Assembly (NCBI GenBank): GCA_902491535.1
Contig: CABUHS010000038.1
Span: 1-18,199, forward strand
Direction of reading: 5' to 3'
DNA: 18,199 bases
DNA from: an uncultured Eubacteriales bacterium
GTDB lineage: Bacteria > Bacillota > Clostridia > Oscillospirales > CAG-272
The translations under genes were made by a program, and so were the position numbers. Below the pieces are notes generated by a model. The model saw nothing but the letters and a program-made list of their open reading frames with translations, ran no database searches and was not told the origin of the DNA. Positions within the stretch are counted from its first letter, which is position 1; every line of letters begins with the position of its first letter. Positions 1 to 7,884 of this stretch are shown in pieces.

Positions 1-12
1 TGCCTGATCCGG

Positions 13-80
13 TTTGGAATGATTAAAAAAACTTTGTTTTCATGTTGGATTGAGTTTGGAATAATTAAAAACTTTGTTTT
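13..80. repeat. Two-copy AT-rich direct repeat
   Basis: Two imperfect copies (13-40 and 55-80) share the pattern TTTGGAATNATTAAAAA followed by ACTTTGTTTT. They lie just upstream of the promoter of the acyltransferase gene. The ACTTTGTTTT tail recurs in a hairpin near 7740-7757, so it may belong to a wider repeat family. No function is evident. Confidence 0.5.
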
Positions 81-92
81 TTCGGCAAAAGC

Positions 93-121
93 TTGTCTTT
101 TTGCTTCGGATTTAGTATAAA
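93..121 (+). promoter_or_regulatory. Predicted sigma-A promoter of the acyltransferase gene
   Basis: TTGTCT at 93-98 and TATAAA at 116-121 are separated by exactly 17 nt. Transcription would begin near 128, so the leader would include the perfect palindrome at 152-183. Confidence 0.5.
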
Positions 122-151
122 AAATTTTCCGGATCGCTGAATCATACAGCA

Positions 152-183
152 ATACGGTCAGAATAATATTATTCTGACCGTAT
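152..183. repeat. Perfect 32-bp palindrome in the acyltransferase leader
   Basis: Each 16-nt arm (ATACGGTCAGAATAAT and its exact complement) meets with no spacer around a central AATATT. It lies between the predicted promoter and the coding region. It could be a DNA operator for a dimeric regulator, an RNA hairpin in the leader, or a terminator of upstream transcription; a weak ATTTTAT run follows it. Confidence 0.75.
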
Positions 184-218
184 ATTTTATGTCTCAAAAA
201 AGGAGCATAATCACTGCT

Positions 219-1307
219 ATGGAATCTCAGGTAATTCACGGCAATAAAACATGTATCAGAAAAAGCCATATGGACGCGCTTCGCATTGCGGCTGTATTCA
301 TGGTTCTTTTCAATCATACAGGAAAAGACGGCTTCGTGCTTTTTACTGCCGCGCGCAGCTCTGCGGCATATCCTCTTTACCTGTTTATCTCTATATTCAT
401 AAGAATAGCCGTTCCGCTCTTTTTTATGGTATCCGGAGCGCTGCTGCTCGGCAGGGACGAGCCGTTTAGAATTATCCTCAAAAAACGCGTCCTGCGCTTC
501 GCGGCCGTACTGATCGCCGGCTCGGCGCTGATATACCTTTACAAATACAGCAAAGGTTATATATCCGGAATTTCACCCGCAGACTTTGCAAAAAGGGTGT
601 ATACCGGCAATATCACAGTTCCGTACTGGTATCTCTACTCGTATCTTGCGTATCTGCTCATGCTTCCCTTTCTGCGAAAGCTCGCAAAAGCAATGAGCAA
701 CCGCGATTTTATACTGCTCTTTTCTCTGTATTTTCTGGTTCAGTCGCTTCAGCCTCTGCAATTTCTCATATGGCGTGACGGCACAGGCTACAGTCAGTAT
801 TTCACCTTGTTTTTCAGACAGAAAAACATCATCTTTCCCCTGCTCGGTTACTATATAGAGCATCGCATGCCGAAGCGTTTTTTCAGAAAAAAATACTTTC
901 TGATCCTTGCAGCGGCAGGTATGGCAGCAATATGCATCTGCGGTGCGCTCACACATTACAGATGCGTACTCACAGGCGATTGGAGGGAAAGCACGTGCGG
1001 GGTATTTTTCGACACTTGGATCTTCATTCCGGCAGCCGCGGCGTACTTCGGGACAAAGCTGTTTTTTGACACACATAAAATTTCGGGAAAGCTATCCGGA
1101 TTTTTGTCCGCCGTCAGTGCATGCACTTTCGGAACCTATCTGTTCGAGTATATATACCGCAATGAGACCAAAGCCGTATTTCGGGCGCTTGTCCCGTATA
1201 TACACTCTCTTCCGGCATGCCTTATATGGATATTCACCGCATGTCTTGCCGGAATCGCAGTCACTTTTATTCTCAGAAAGATTCCCGGCATAAAAAAGTT
1301 TTTGTGA
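219..1307 (+). CDS. Membrane acyltransferase, acyltransferase-3 family
   Basis: Integral membrane protein that probably transfers an acyl group, commonly acetyl, to a surface polysaccharide or other cell-envelope sugar. The N-terminal motif MDALRIAAVFMVLFNHT carries the early Arg and the Asn-His pair typical of acyltransferase-3 (OafA/WecH-like) proteins. About ten hydrophobic helices separated by short basic loops follow, and the length of about 362 aa fits the family. The start is uncertain. ATG219 is chosen because an AGGAG lies 13 nt upstream, which is long spacing, whereas ATG189 has no Shine-Dalgarno and begins five bases after a palindrome; ATG270 is also possible. The gene has its own predicted promoter and a strong terminator, so it appears monocistronic. 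The acceptor cannot be told from sequence. Confidence 0.85.
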   Translation: MESQVIHGNKTCIRKSHMDALRIAAVFMVLFNHTGKDGFVLFTAARSSAAYPLYLFISIFIRIAVPLFFMVSGALLLGRDEPFRIILKKRVLRFAAVLIAGSALIYLYKYSKGYISGISPADFAKRVYTGNITVPYWYLYSYLAYLLMLPFLRKLAKAMSNRDFILLFSLYFLVQSLQPLQFLIWRDGTGYSQYFTLFFRQKNIIFPLLGYYIEHRMPKRFFRKKYFLILAAAGMAAICICGALTHYRCVLTGDWRESTCGVFFDTWIFIPAAAAYFGTKLFFDTHKISGKLSGFLSAVSACTFGTYLFEYIYRNETKAVFRALVPYIHSLPACLIWIFTACLAGIAVTFILRKIPGIKKFL

Positions 1308-1355
1308 CGGTTCACAGCGGCGCGATATGTTACCTGAACAAATTGAAACAAATAG

Positions 1356-1383
1356 GCGGCTGACTTTTGTCAGCCGCTTTTTT
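1356..1383 (+). terminator. Rho-independent terminator of the acyltransferase gene
   Basis: A perfect 9-bp stem (GCGGCTGAC / GTCAGCCGC) with a TTTT loop is followed by six T. It lies 49 nt after the acyltransferase stop codon and between two convergent genes. A near-twin hairpin with a changed but still paired base lies at 1897-1918 in the opposite direction. Confidence 0.9.
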
Positions 1384-1400
1384 CGATGATTAGTACCGCT

Positions 1401-1850
1401 TCATTGCAGAATATCTTTTCTCCGTATACCGCAGAGAAGCTTTTTAAATTCGTAAGAAGCTTTTATCTTTTCAATATCGTTATTTTTAGTCCACAAAACA
1501 AAAGTAAACTCCGTACTGCCGCTTTCTGTCTGCGCTGCAAGGAATCTCGCTTCATAATACTGTTCTCTGCCGTCGGCGTATGTCGAATGATGGCCTTCGA
1601 GTCCGTTAAGCCCGATCGGATCGACAGAAAAGGGGACCTCACTTATCTCCTTTATTGACTCGACAAGCGATGTTCTTGTGTCCGTGCCATTATGGCTTAT
1701 CTCATAGGCGAATGTGTACCCGCCGCCGCTATGATTGAAAACGAGCGAGTTTTCGTCTGTCCAATCAGAGTAAAAAACCGCGCCGATTTCTTCGGGAATT
1801 TCTACACTTACGCCGCAGACCTCAAATTTAAGATTTCTGATCAAAAACAT
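1401..1850 (-). CDS. Hypothetical protein of 149 aa
   Basis: I do not recognise this protein. From Met at 1850 it reads MFLIRNLKFEVCGVSVEIPE and is mostly beta-strand-like and soluble, with no membrane helix or signal peptide. It is acidic and rich in aromatic and Gly/Ser turns in its first half, with a short basic end. The start at 1850 is preferred because GAGG stands 8 nt upstream; an in-frame ATG at 1856 is only 2 nt from it, and a longer reading to 1907 would cross a terminator hairpin. Upstream on the same strand are a predicted promoter and about 200 nt of structured leader ending in a terminator 40 nt before the start, so expression may be attenuated. It converges on the acyltransferase gene. 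Confidence 0.7.
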   Translation of the reverse strand: MFLIRNLKFEVCGVSVEIPEEIGAVFYSDWTDENSLVFNHSGGGYTFAYEISHNGTDTRTSLVESIKEISEVPFSVDPIGLNGLEGHHSTYADGREQYYEARFLAAQTESGSTEFTFVLWTKNNDIEKIKASYEFKKLLCGIRRKDILQ

Positions 1851-1888
1851 TTTCATTACCTCATTTTTTGAATTATTTATAGATGCTA

Positions 1889-1918
1889 TAAAAAATGCGG
1901 CAGACAAAAGTCTGCCGC
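1889..1918 (-). terminator. Terminator or attenuator upstream of the 149-aa gene
   Basis: On the minus strand GCGGCAGAC, loop TTTT and GTCTGCCGC form a perfect 9-bp stem followed by ATTTTTT. Because it lies in front of the gene at 1401-1850, in the same direction, it either ends a separate small RNA or acts as a leader attenuator. Confidence 0.8.
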
Positions 1919-2093
1919 GGCTGAGTCCGCTATGCGAACTCAGAAGCTAAACTCCCGGATAAAAAACGAAGCGGGAGCGGGAACACAGGATCGTGAACTT
2001 ATCGCGCCGATACGATGGTAAAACTGAGGCAACAGACTTTGCCTAGACATATCAGACGCGGCGTGCCGAAGCTTTTTGCTTTAACGCCAAGCA
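1889..2093 (-). ncRNA. Structured leader or small RNA ending in a terminator
   Basis: Reading leftward from about 2093 there is a chain of local hairpins. GGCGT/ACGCC encloses AAGC/GCTT. Then come AGGCA/TGCCT, ATCGT/ACGAT with inner ATCG/CGAT, CTCCCG/CGGGAG and CTGAGT/ACTCAG. The chain ends in the U-run terminator. No plausible ORF exists. I looked for common riboswitch cores (T-box, TPP, FMN, SAM, lysine, cobalamin) and for tmRNA and saw none, so the class is unknown. It could be a riboswitch-like leader of the gene at 1401-1850 or an independent RNA. Confidence 0.45.
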
Positions 2094-2099
2094 CAGGAA

Positions 2100-2128
2100 T
2101 CGTTAATCTGCAAAAAAACTTTTGTCAA
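2100..2128 (-). promoter_or_regulatory. Possible promoter of the leftward structured RNA
   Basis: On the minus strand TTGACA (2123-2128) is a perfect -35 box. With a 17-nt spacer the -10 is TAACGA (2100-2105), a poor match, so this is moderate evidence only. Confidence 0.4.
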
Positions 2129-2271
2129 TCACATTTGTTCACAACACTTTATCTTTGATTCAAAGACTGTAGCTTACAGCGCACCTCTGCTATGTACATA
2201 TACATCCCAATAGTCACGAATAATGCACGGAAAAAATATCCGCTACGTACTAAATACGGCTCAATTGTGTG

Positions 2272-2300
2272 TTGACTTTGGATGTAAAATATGTTATCAT
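2272..2300 (+). promoter_or_regulatory. Strong sigma-A promoter in a gene-free region
   Basis: TTGACT at 2272-2277 and TATCAT at 2295-2300 are spaced by 17 nt. No ORF with a ribosome-binding site follows, so the product is likely an RNA. Confidence 0.55.
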
Positions 2301-2306
2301 ATCTCT

Positions 2307-2550
2307 GTCGCAGAAGTGACTTAGGTGTTGTTTGTGCCAACCCTGAGTTCGGACACGGAGGCCGTCAACCTCCGTGTTCCGCTGCGGCGATTTGTTTTAT
2401 CGGGAGATCGCTCCGAATCAAGGCGATCCCGCGGTAAAGGATATTACAGTCTTTTAATAATATTCAGTTGTCATTTTTTCAGTACATAGCTTACAATATG
2501 TACTTCCGCTTGGATCTGACATTAAAGGTTCACATCCTTTAATTTTAATT
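2307..2550 (+). ncRNA. Candidate non-coding RNA after the promoter at 2272
   Basis: The predicted transcript has three strong hairpins. One is CGGACACGGAGG pairing with CCTCCGTGTTCCG (2350-2381, one bulge). The second is GGGA-ATCGC with GCGAT-CCC (near 2401-2434), and the third is AGTACATA/TATGTACT (2481-2504). It may end at ATTAAAGG/CCTTTAAT followed by a short T-run (2521-2547). I see no credible start codon with a Shine-Dalgarno. The exact ends and the RNA class are unknown. Confidence 0.35.
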
Positions 2551-2596
2551 AAAAAATACCGGACAGATGTGCGCACAAAAAACACATCTGCCCGGT
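2551..2596 (-). terminator. Leftward rho-independent terminator
   Basis: ACCGG-CAGATGTG at 2558-2571 pairs with CACATCTG-CCGGT at 2583-2596. On the minus strand the stem is followed by ATTTTTT. It would end the transcript started by the minus-strand promoter at 2850-2878. Confidence 0.75.
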
Positions 2597-2672
2597 TATA
2601 TATTTAATCGGGGAAACGCCCCGAAATCACAAACTTTTTTTAAAGTTTTTTCGGCAAAGCATTGTTACCCCC

Positions 2673-2701
2673 TTGAAAATATCGGGGAAATATGATATAA
2701 T
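2673..2701 (+). promoter_or_regulatory. Near-consensus promoter of a small structured RNA
   Basis: TTGAAA at 2673-2678, a 17-nt spacer and a perfect TATAAT at 2696-2701. The predicted start, about 2708, coincides with the first base pair of the closing helix of the RNA that follows. Confidence 0.75.
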
Positions 2702-2707
2702 CATGGA

Positions 2708-2814
2708 TACAATGTCGGTGCCGGGATTCCGGTGGGTATTTATGTGTTTGTGCCACATGAATATCAGTAAATGATGATCCGTCAAATCACCATTTCTGCC
2801 GGCATTGTTTTTTT
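2708..2814 (+). ncRNA. Compact four-helix small RNA, about 107 nt, unknown class
   Basis: The 5' and 3' ends pair in a 10-bp closing helix (2709-2718 with 2799-2808), immediately followed by seven T. Inside are three hairpins joined by only 2-3 nt linkers: CCGG/CCGG (2721-2732), a 12-bp helix (2735-2746 with 2754-2765) and a helix of 5 + 4 bp with one mismatch (2769-2778 with 2786-2795). Wobble pairs in the closing and 12-bp helices work as G-U only on the plus strand, which supports this orientation. A near-consensus promoter starts exactly at the closing helix. It lacks SRP RNA, tmRNA, tRNA and hammerhead core motifs that I can recognise. There is no neighbouring gene downstream on this strand, so it is probably a free-standing RNA. 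Confidence 0.6.
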
Positions 2815-2849
2815 GTCTCGCCGGAAAGACTCGGTATTTAGTTGTCTAT

Positions 2850-2878
2850 ATTTTACCACACTTGTCGAAGTGTGTCAA
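2850..2878 (-). promoter_or_regulatory. Leftward sigma-A promoter containing an operator-like palindrome
   Basis: On the minus strand a perfect TTGACA (2873-2878), a 17-nt spacer and TAAAAT (2850-2855). The spacer holds the inverted repeat CACACTT-GTCG-AAGTGTG (2857-2874), which also overlaps the -35 box, so regulator binding would block it. Its transcript would run antisense through the small RNA at 2708-2814 to the terminator at 2551-2596. Confidence 0.65.
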
Positions 2879-2907
2879 GAGATTTTTTGAAAATTTCTGT
2901 TTTTTAA

Positions 2908-2993
2908 AAGCCTTCCCCTCAAGGGGAAGCCTATCGAGTTCAGCAATACCCCCTAAGCCTTCCCCTCAAGGGGAAGCCTATCGAGTTCAGCAA
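2908..2993. repeat. Two copies of the 'GGGGAAGCC' palindromic repeat
   Basis: Near-identical 39-nt units (2908-2946 and 2955-2993) contain the palindrome CTTCCCCTCAAGGGGAAG, then CCTATCGAGTTCAGCAA. Related units occur at 6505-6535, 6640-6690 and 18140-18199. This kind of CTTCCCCT...AGGGGAAG palindrome is a common interspersed element in gut Clostridia, as I recall. Confidence 0.75.
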
Positions 2994-3007
2994 CATAACC
3001 TAACGCA

Positions 3008-3107
3008 AACTACTCATTACGGCGCAAAGCGCCGAGTAACTGAAAAGGCTTCGCCATTTCAGGAAAAAGCTTTGCGGGGTATAGGGGAGCTTTCACGAAA
3101 GCTCCCC
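3008..3107 (-). repeat. After-gene repeat modules following the GH2 gene
   Basis: Read on the minus strand, 15 nt after the GH2 stop there is a hairpin GGGGAGCTTTC/GAAAGCTCCCC (3084-3107). It is followed by a GAAATGGCGAAGCCTTTTCAG segment and a CGGCGC/GCGCCG hairpin. The same segment, with a different but equally palindromic hairpin, lies in the spacers between the phage capsid genes. Confidence 0.7.
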
Positions 3108-3121
3108 CTAAATAAAACAAA

Positions 3122-5986
3122 TTACAGGCTCAGCAGTGAAGCAAGGAAGCGTTCTGCAATCGGGTTTTCGGTGCGGAGATCGGCATTGCAGATAACATAG
3201 CGCTTGCCGTCATACAGCTTTTCGCCTGCTATCATTACCTTATGCCAGTTGCCCTCATCATCGGTATTTCCGCCGACGAGAATAGGCGTGAAGCCGTCCG
3301 CTTCGAAGGTATGCGTCGTTATCGGCGTGATCATATCCTCCTCTGCGTCGAAGAAATAGCTGATATCTGACGGCTCGAACTGTGCGACCGCCGGATGCCC
3401 TGTCTTACGCGATGCAAAATGCACGGGACTCATGCCGCAGGGCTTTACCTTTACGGTCTCGCCTGCGACCACGGTATCCTCCGTGAGCATGCGTACAAGC
3501 TCGACATTTGAATTTTCCGGCACTGCGACATGCCTGAACACTTCAAGCTTCTGCTCGTTCCATGCAAGCACCTCGCCGCTCTCGGACATGAGGATTCCGC
3601 GCAGAACATACTTTGTGCGGTCGTCGGTCTCGGGCGCTGTAAATACCGCGCTGGCGGAATATGCCGCTCCGTTTTCGGTTATCTCGGCGCTTGTCTCGCC
3701 GCTCTGAACGAGCGCGCCGTCCTTATAAAGCTCAAAGCGGAGCTTTGCCGCGCCCTTTTTATGCGTATCGTTGCAGATATGCGCTTCGACGGCGATGCGC
3801 TCGCCCTCAAAATAGGTAAAGCGGTCTGTACGCAGGCTGAGCATTATCGGCTCGAGCGCGTTTCTGTATGCGAAATATCCGGGTTTCGGATTACGGCGGC
3901 AATCCATTATCGTTTTCATCCAGCCGCTCGGGAATGCGTCTATAAACAGATGCAGCGCGTTCGTTACCATGCGGTTATCACGGCGGAACGCCTCCATCAT
4001 CATGCGCACGCCGAACGCCTGGAAGCGCTGGCTCTCCTCTACCCATGACTCCATTGAATCCTGTTCATCATAGAAGAAGTAATGGAAGTTACCCGTCTGC
4101 GCGCCGCCGATATTATTCGGGTGGAACGGCTCGCGCGTCCACTCTGCGGGATAGCACTCGCGCATGACCTCAGGGAAATCGAGTCCCTCTGTGCCGAACT
4201 CGCCGCAGCCGTAATACCAACCGGGCTTGACGTGCATCCAGTGTCCCTTATGAAGCTCTCCGACGTCGATTCCGTGACCGTTATACCACATTGTATAGCA
4301 ATGGTTATCGGGAAGCGTCTTTGCCGGAGGATCGTAGTCTCCGTCGACGTGCTTTATCACCGCGTCGGGGTGATTCAATCTGAGAGCGATATCGCACGCG
4401 TCGAAGAAGCTCTCCATCTCCGGTCTTGTCATATGTCTGTGCGGCTTTCCGCCTGCGTTCGGCGTAGGCTCATTCATGTACGAAAGCACGGTGTTGCAGG
4501 CGTGTCCGCGAACCATGCGCGCCATTTCCTCGACCTGTCTTATGCCCTCGGCGAACTTCGTGCGGCGCATCTTCGAGAATAGCGGCAGGTCTGTCTGAGT
4601 CATGAGTCCGAGGCGGTCGCAGTATGTATACACCTCGTCCTGAACAGGGCGCTGCGTCAGGCGGAGGAAGTTCATGTTACAAAGCTTTGCAAGGAGAATA
4701 TCGTCGATAAGCTGCTCCATATCTCCGCGCAGAACGTCCTGCTGCTCAAATCCCATTGTATTCGCGCCGCGCAGGCGGATACTTCTGCCGTTCAGGAAGA
4801 ACATACCCTTATAATCGCATTTTTCGCCCTCGTTATCCTGCGTGAAGCTGCGCATACCGAACTGCATCTTTGCCTCGTCGGTGATCCTGCCCCCGCAGTG
4901 AAGCTTTACCTGTACCTGATAGAGGTACGGCGTTTCCAGATCCCAGATACGCGCGTCCTTCATCGGCACTCTTACCTTATATATATTCTTTCCGTGTTCG
5001 GCAGGCATCGGAAGTCCTTTTCCATAACTATCGGTGTCGATTGCCGCCGAGAACGTGTCTCCGAGACCGCAGACCTTCAGCGACGTAGGCTCGATCATGA
5101 GTCCCTCGACCACAGTCTGCTCATGGTTCTGTCCGTATACCGAGATCTCGAGCATTACCGGCAGCGCGCTATAGTCGGCGTTCTGCACCTCTATCCAAAG
5201 CTCAGCCGCTTCCTCGTCGCAGAGGGGGCGCGCCCAGAGGTCGCTGACGTGGATACGCTCGCGGACTTCGATAGCTACGTCCTTATAAAGTCCTGTTCCC
5301 GGCTGGCAGTGATGCCATCCGAACTCAGGCTCGTCCCAGCCGAGTCCCGTCGCCGCGTAAAGCTTTTCGCCCTCGCGCGATACGCCGTCCATTCCCTTAT
5401 TTCCCATGAATACATAGTCGTTCATGAGCTGTATGCGCAGGGTATTCGCACCGCGGTTTACGTAGTCCGAGATATCAAATTCGAACGGTGAGAAAAATCC
5501 CTCATGCTCGCCGACACACACGCCGTTGACGTACACTCTCGCGAGATAATCGGCTCCGCCGACGCACACATATATTGCCTTATCTCCCGCAGTCTGCTCC
5601 GGCGTGAGCGAGAACTGTGTATCATAGAGCATTTCATTATTTCCGACAGGTCCGCCGTAATGCGGAAGCGTTACCTTTTCAGGCTCGGCGTTATCGCGGT
5701 AGAGCGTGAAGTTTTTAAGCTCCATACGCTCTCGGTGCGACTGCTGCTTCGGCGCGAGATCGCGCAGAAAGGGCGCGTACTGCTCTCTCGCCTGTGCGAG
5801 CTTCTGCGCAAGCTCCTCACGTGTGGAAGGCTTTGCGGGAACTGCTACGGGTGTACCGCCCGCTGCAAGCTTTACCGCGCGTTCGGTGAATTTTTTCGGA
5901 GCAGGCTTTTCGAGCAGCTCCGTGCGCCCGCCGATTCCTGCGGCGGCTATATTTGCAAAAATGTCGTTCTTCATGGTTTTGTCCAT
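3122..5986 (-). CDS. Glycoside hydrolase family 2 enzyme (beta-galactosidase/glucuronidase-like)
   Basis: Retaining exo-glycosidase that would release a terminal beta-linked sugar; the exact sugar cannot be read from sequence. The 954-aa protein has an unusual Ala/Lys-rich N-terminal extension of about 90 residues and then a GH2 sugar-binding jelly roll (about 90-245, with YVNGVCVGEHEGFFSPFEFD). An Ig-like domain follows (about 250-380), then the TIM-barrel catalytic domain (about 390-700) and a C-terminal beta region. The acid/base is probably Glu506 in YMNEP and the nucleophile Glu596 in CGEFGTEG. No signal peptide is seen, so it should act in the cytoplasm on imported oligosaccharides. AAGGA abuts ATG5986 but lies 12 nt before ATG5974, so the true start may be Met5. 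Upstream, in the gene's orientation, sits a structured repeat module also found before phage genes. Confidence 0.9.
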   Translation of the reverse strand: MDKTMKNDIFANIAAAGIGGRTELLEKPAPKKFTERAVKLAAGGTPVAVPAKPSTREELAQKLAQAREQYAPFLRDLAPKQQSHRERMELKNFTLYRDNAEPEKVTLPHYGGPVGNNEMLYDTQFSLTPEQTAGDKAIYVCVGGADYLARVYVNGVCVGEHEGFFSPFEFDISDYVNRGANTLRIQLMNDYVFMGNKGMDGVSREGEKLYAATGLGWDEPEFGWHHCQPGTGLYKDVAIEVRERIHVSDLWARPLCDEEAAELWIEVQNADYSALPVMLEISVYGQNHEQTVVEGLMIEPTSLKVCGLGDTFSAAIDTDSYGKGLPMPAEHGKNIYKVRVPMKDARIWDLETPYLYQVQVKLHCGGRITDEAKMQFGMRSFTQDNEGEKCDYKGMFFLNGRSIRLRGANTMGFEQQDVLRGDMEQLIDDILLAKLCNMNFLRLTQRPVQDEVYTYCDRLGLMTQTDLPLFSKMRRTKFAEGIRQVEEMARMVRGHACNTVLSYMNEPTPNAGGKPHRHMTRPEMESFFDACDIALRLNHPDAVIKHVDGDYDPPAKTLPDNHCYTMWYNGHGIDVGELHKGHWMHVKPGWYYGCGEFGTEGLDFPEVMRECYPAEWTREPFHPNNIGGAQTGNFHYFFYDEQDSMESWVEESQRFQAFGVRMMMEAFRRDNRMVTNALHLFIDAFPSGWMKTIMDCRRNPKPGYFAYRNALEPIMLSLRTDRFTYFEGERIAVEAHICNDTHKKGAAKLRFELYKDGALVQSGETSAEITENGAAYSASAVFTAPETDDRTKYVLRGILMSESGEVLAWNEQKLEVFRHVAVPENSNVELVRMLTEDTVVAGETVKVKPCGMSPVHFASRKTGHPAVAQFEPSDISYFFDAEEDMITPITTHTFEADGFTPILVGGNTDDEGNWHKVMIAGEKLYDGKRYVICNADLRTENPIAERFLASLLSL

Positions 5987-6120
5987 TCCTTCGGAAAGAT
6001 GATCTTTCAGTGCCTTGAAAGATTTGTCTTTCGTTTTTTTCCTTTCGGATCATGATATTATTATTTATTTTTATTAAAAGCCATGACCGCATGCGCGGGG
6101 AGGGCTGATAACAACGAGGG

Positions 6121-6270
6121 GGAGAGATAATTCTTTACAAAAGAATTATCTGAAGAAAGTCTGAGTTGTATCAGACTTTTAAGTATGATTTTATATAAGC
6201 GTTTCTTTCTTCTAAAAGAAAGAAATGCTTAACCAAAGAAAGATTACGAAAGGGAAAGAACCGTGCGACG
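6121..6270 (-). repeat. Before-gene hairpin cluster upstream of GH2
   Basis: On the minus strand this reads GTAATCTTTCTTTGGTTAAGC, then a 34-nt hairpin of purine/pyrimidine-biased arms (6197-6230), then AAAGTCTG/CAGACTTT, then GATAATTCTTT/AAAGAATTATC. The same three-hairpin order stands before the scaffold, capsid and terminase genes. The third hairpin here has wholly different but still pairing arms. The region from here to 6920 holds only repeats and no gene I can support. Confidence 0.75.
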
Positions 6271-6504
6271 GTTCCAACTCTTTGTAAAACTTAATTCGGA
6301 GAAAAAAGCGTAAGCTTTTTTAGATGATAAAGCGAAGCTTTTTCATCGCTCCACTTTCCGCTTCACACGCTTCGCAGAAGCGCGAAGTCAAACAATGGGA
6401 AGTTTATGCTGTCAAAAATCCGCTCGGGCATTATGAGCGAATTTTTGACCACGGGTTCAACGTAAGCCGTCGTGAAAGATATAGTTTTGACTATGGGTTT
6501 ATAT

Positions 6505-6725
6505 AAGCCTTCCCCTCGAGGGGAAGGTGGGCGGCATAGCCGCTCGGATGAGGTGTAAGACACGCAGTGCCCGTTATTTAGACAACTGATTTTATATGGA
6601 TAACGCTTGCTAACGCAAGCTACACCTCATCACCCCTTCGGGGAGCTTCCCCTCGAGGGGAAGCCTAACGTGTTCAGCAATAAACCTAACACAAACTAAC
6701 TGATACGGCGCTACGCGCCGTATTT
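6505..6725. repeat. Palindromic interspersed repeats left of the phage block
   Basis: Contains CTTCCCCTCGAGGGGAAG at 6508-6527 and, from 6619, CAAGCTACACCTCATCACCC, the palindrome CTTCCCCTCGAGGGGAAG and GCCTAAC...TTCAGCAATAAA. It ends with CTGATACGGCGC-TAC-GCGCCG. The 6619-6725 part is an inverted copy of the right end of the window (18100-18199), so the two copies bracket all phage genes. Confidence 0.7.
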
Positions 6726-6796
6726 TGCCGAACTTAATTCGAAGAAAAAAGCGTAGCTTTTTTCTGAAATAGCTTTGCTATTTCAGCGTCACTACC

Positions 6797-6862
6797 TGCC
6801 CAAGAAAAAAGGCCCCTCAGTTAAAAGCTTTTGGATTCTTAAACCTTTTCTCGAAAAGGTTT
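6797..6862 (-). repeat. After-gene module following the repressor gene
   Basis: On the minus strand this is almost identical, over about 65 nt, to the segment after the scaffold gene (14229-14294). It has the hairpin AAACCTTTT-CTCG-AAAAGGTTT, then AAGAATCCAAAAGCTTTTAA, CTGAGGGG and TTTTTTCTTGGGCA. Its orientation follows the repressor gene, which ends 58 nt upstream. Confidence 0.8.
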
Positions 6863-6919
6863 TCTACGCACGAGCGATAGCGTGCATAGCGCCGCACGGA
6901 GACATCGTCGTCCCCTACA

Positions 6920-7534
6920 TTAAAGCCGGGCGCGGAGTTCGACTACCTTGCCGAGTATGCACACGGGGAGAGTCTGCACCTCGCGCGCGGTATACACCAT
7001 AGGATTGTACTTTGGATTGTCAGAGATGAGCATAATGCCGGAGGGCATTTTTTTTATTCTTTTGCAGGTTGCGTCCTCGCGGTCGATAAGCACTATCGCT
7101 ATCTCGCCGTTCTCGCAATCGGGCTGTCTGCGGACTATGACTGTATCGCCGTTACTGATCTTCGGCTCCATACTGTCTCCGCTGATACGGAGCGCGAAAT
7201 ACTCGCCGCCGCGCGCCATCTCCTCGGAAATATCCTCATAATCCTCAATATCGGTGATCGCCTCTATAGGTATGCCTGCCGCTACCTTTCCGTACACCGG
7301 TATACGCACGCCTCCGTTTACAGGCGCCGATCCTTCCGACGATTCAGATCTGTCCGAAAAAAAACTGACAGGCACCGCAAAGAATTCGGCTATCTTGTAG
7401 AGAGATGTAGCTCCGGGCATAGAGCCTTTTTTCCAATGGGTTGCCGTCGAGCTTCCGAAGCCGAGTCTCGCACATACGGCACTCGGCGAAACACCTCTGC
7501 GGGCGCAAAGTTCTACAAATTTCTCCCAAAACAT
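6920..7534 (-). CDS. Phage repressor, HTH plus S24/LexA-type self-cleaving domain
   Basis: Transcriptional repressor that probably maintains prophage dormancy. Residues 1-60 form an XRE-like helix-turn-helix (GVSPSAVCARLGFGSSTATHWKKG). Residues 78-200 are a peptidase S24 dimerisation and self-cleavage domain. It has a likely cleavage site Ala86-Gly87 in VAAGIP, the catalytic Ser121 in GDSMEP and the catalytic Lys158 in ATCKRIKK, so RecA-stimulated autocleavage is expected. The length of 204 aa fits. The start ATG has TAAGG and, further up, GAAAGGA as possible ribosome-binding sites. It is transcribed away from the phage genes. Two identical 13-bp operators lie between it and the rightward promoter, which fits control of both promoters. 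It could be a host LexA-like regulator, but the context favours a phage repressor. Confidence 0.88.
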   Translation of the reverse strand: MFWEKFVELCARRGVSPSAVCARLGFGSSTATHWKKGSMPGATSLYKIAEFFAVPVSFFSDRSESSEGSAPVNGGVRIPVYGKVAAGIPIEAITDIEDYEDISEEMARGGEYFALRISGDSMEPKISNGDTVIVRRQPDCENGEIAIVLIDREDATCKRIKKMPSGIMLISDNPKYNPMVYTAREVQTLPVCILGKVVELRARL

Positions 7535-7562
7535 GGCCTTACATTCCTTTCATATTTAGAAA

Positions 7563-7586
7563 AGTATACAAAACTACATTTTCTAC
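7563..7586 (-). promoter_or_regulatory. Repressor gene promoter region with operator 1
   Basis: On the minus strand TATACT (7563-7568) is a good -10 box, five bases after GTAGAAAATGTAG (7574-7586). The -35 is poor, so the promoter may be weak or activated. Operator 1 occupies the spacer, as operator 2 does in the opposing promoter. This gives a basis for autoregulation. Confidence 0.5.
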
Positions 7587-7607
7587 GCAGAAAAGTCATA
7601 TATCGCA

Positions 7608-7636
7608 TTGACATGGTAGAAAATGTAGAGTATAAT
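7608..7636 (+). promoter_or_regulatory. Perfect rightward phage promoter with operator 2 in its spacer
   Basis: TTGACA (7608-7613), a 17-nt spacer and TATAAT (7631-7636) match the sigma-A consensus exactly. The spacer holds GTAGAAAATGTAG (7616-7628), identical to operator 1 in inverse orientation. Repressor bound here would shut off early rightward transcription. Confidence 0.85.
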
Positions 7637-7654
7637 AATATACACAGAAACGAA

Positions 7655-7684
7655 CACGCACGCATTGCTCCGCAAGCGTGCGTG
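7655..7684 (+). repeat. GC-rich hairpin in the early leader
   Basis: CACGCACGC and GCGTGCGTG form a perfect 9-bp stem with a 12-nt loop, about 11 nt into the predicted early transcript. No U-run follows, so it is not an ordinary terminator. It could be an RNA stability or antitermination structure. Confidence 0.5.
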
Positions 7685-7884
7685 AGCAGGATCTTTTCAA
7701 ACTATATTCGGAGAAAAAATCGCAGCTTTTTTGCATGAAAAAACTTTGTTTTTTCATGTTTCCTCCGCAGTTCCGTTCCGTTTTTACGGATTCTTAGATT
7801 CTACATGGCAACAGCTATCTTATTCTACATTCTGAGTATATCACAGGCGGAAAGCTTTGTCAAGAACAAGAAGCAGAGGAACGC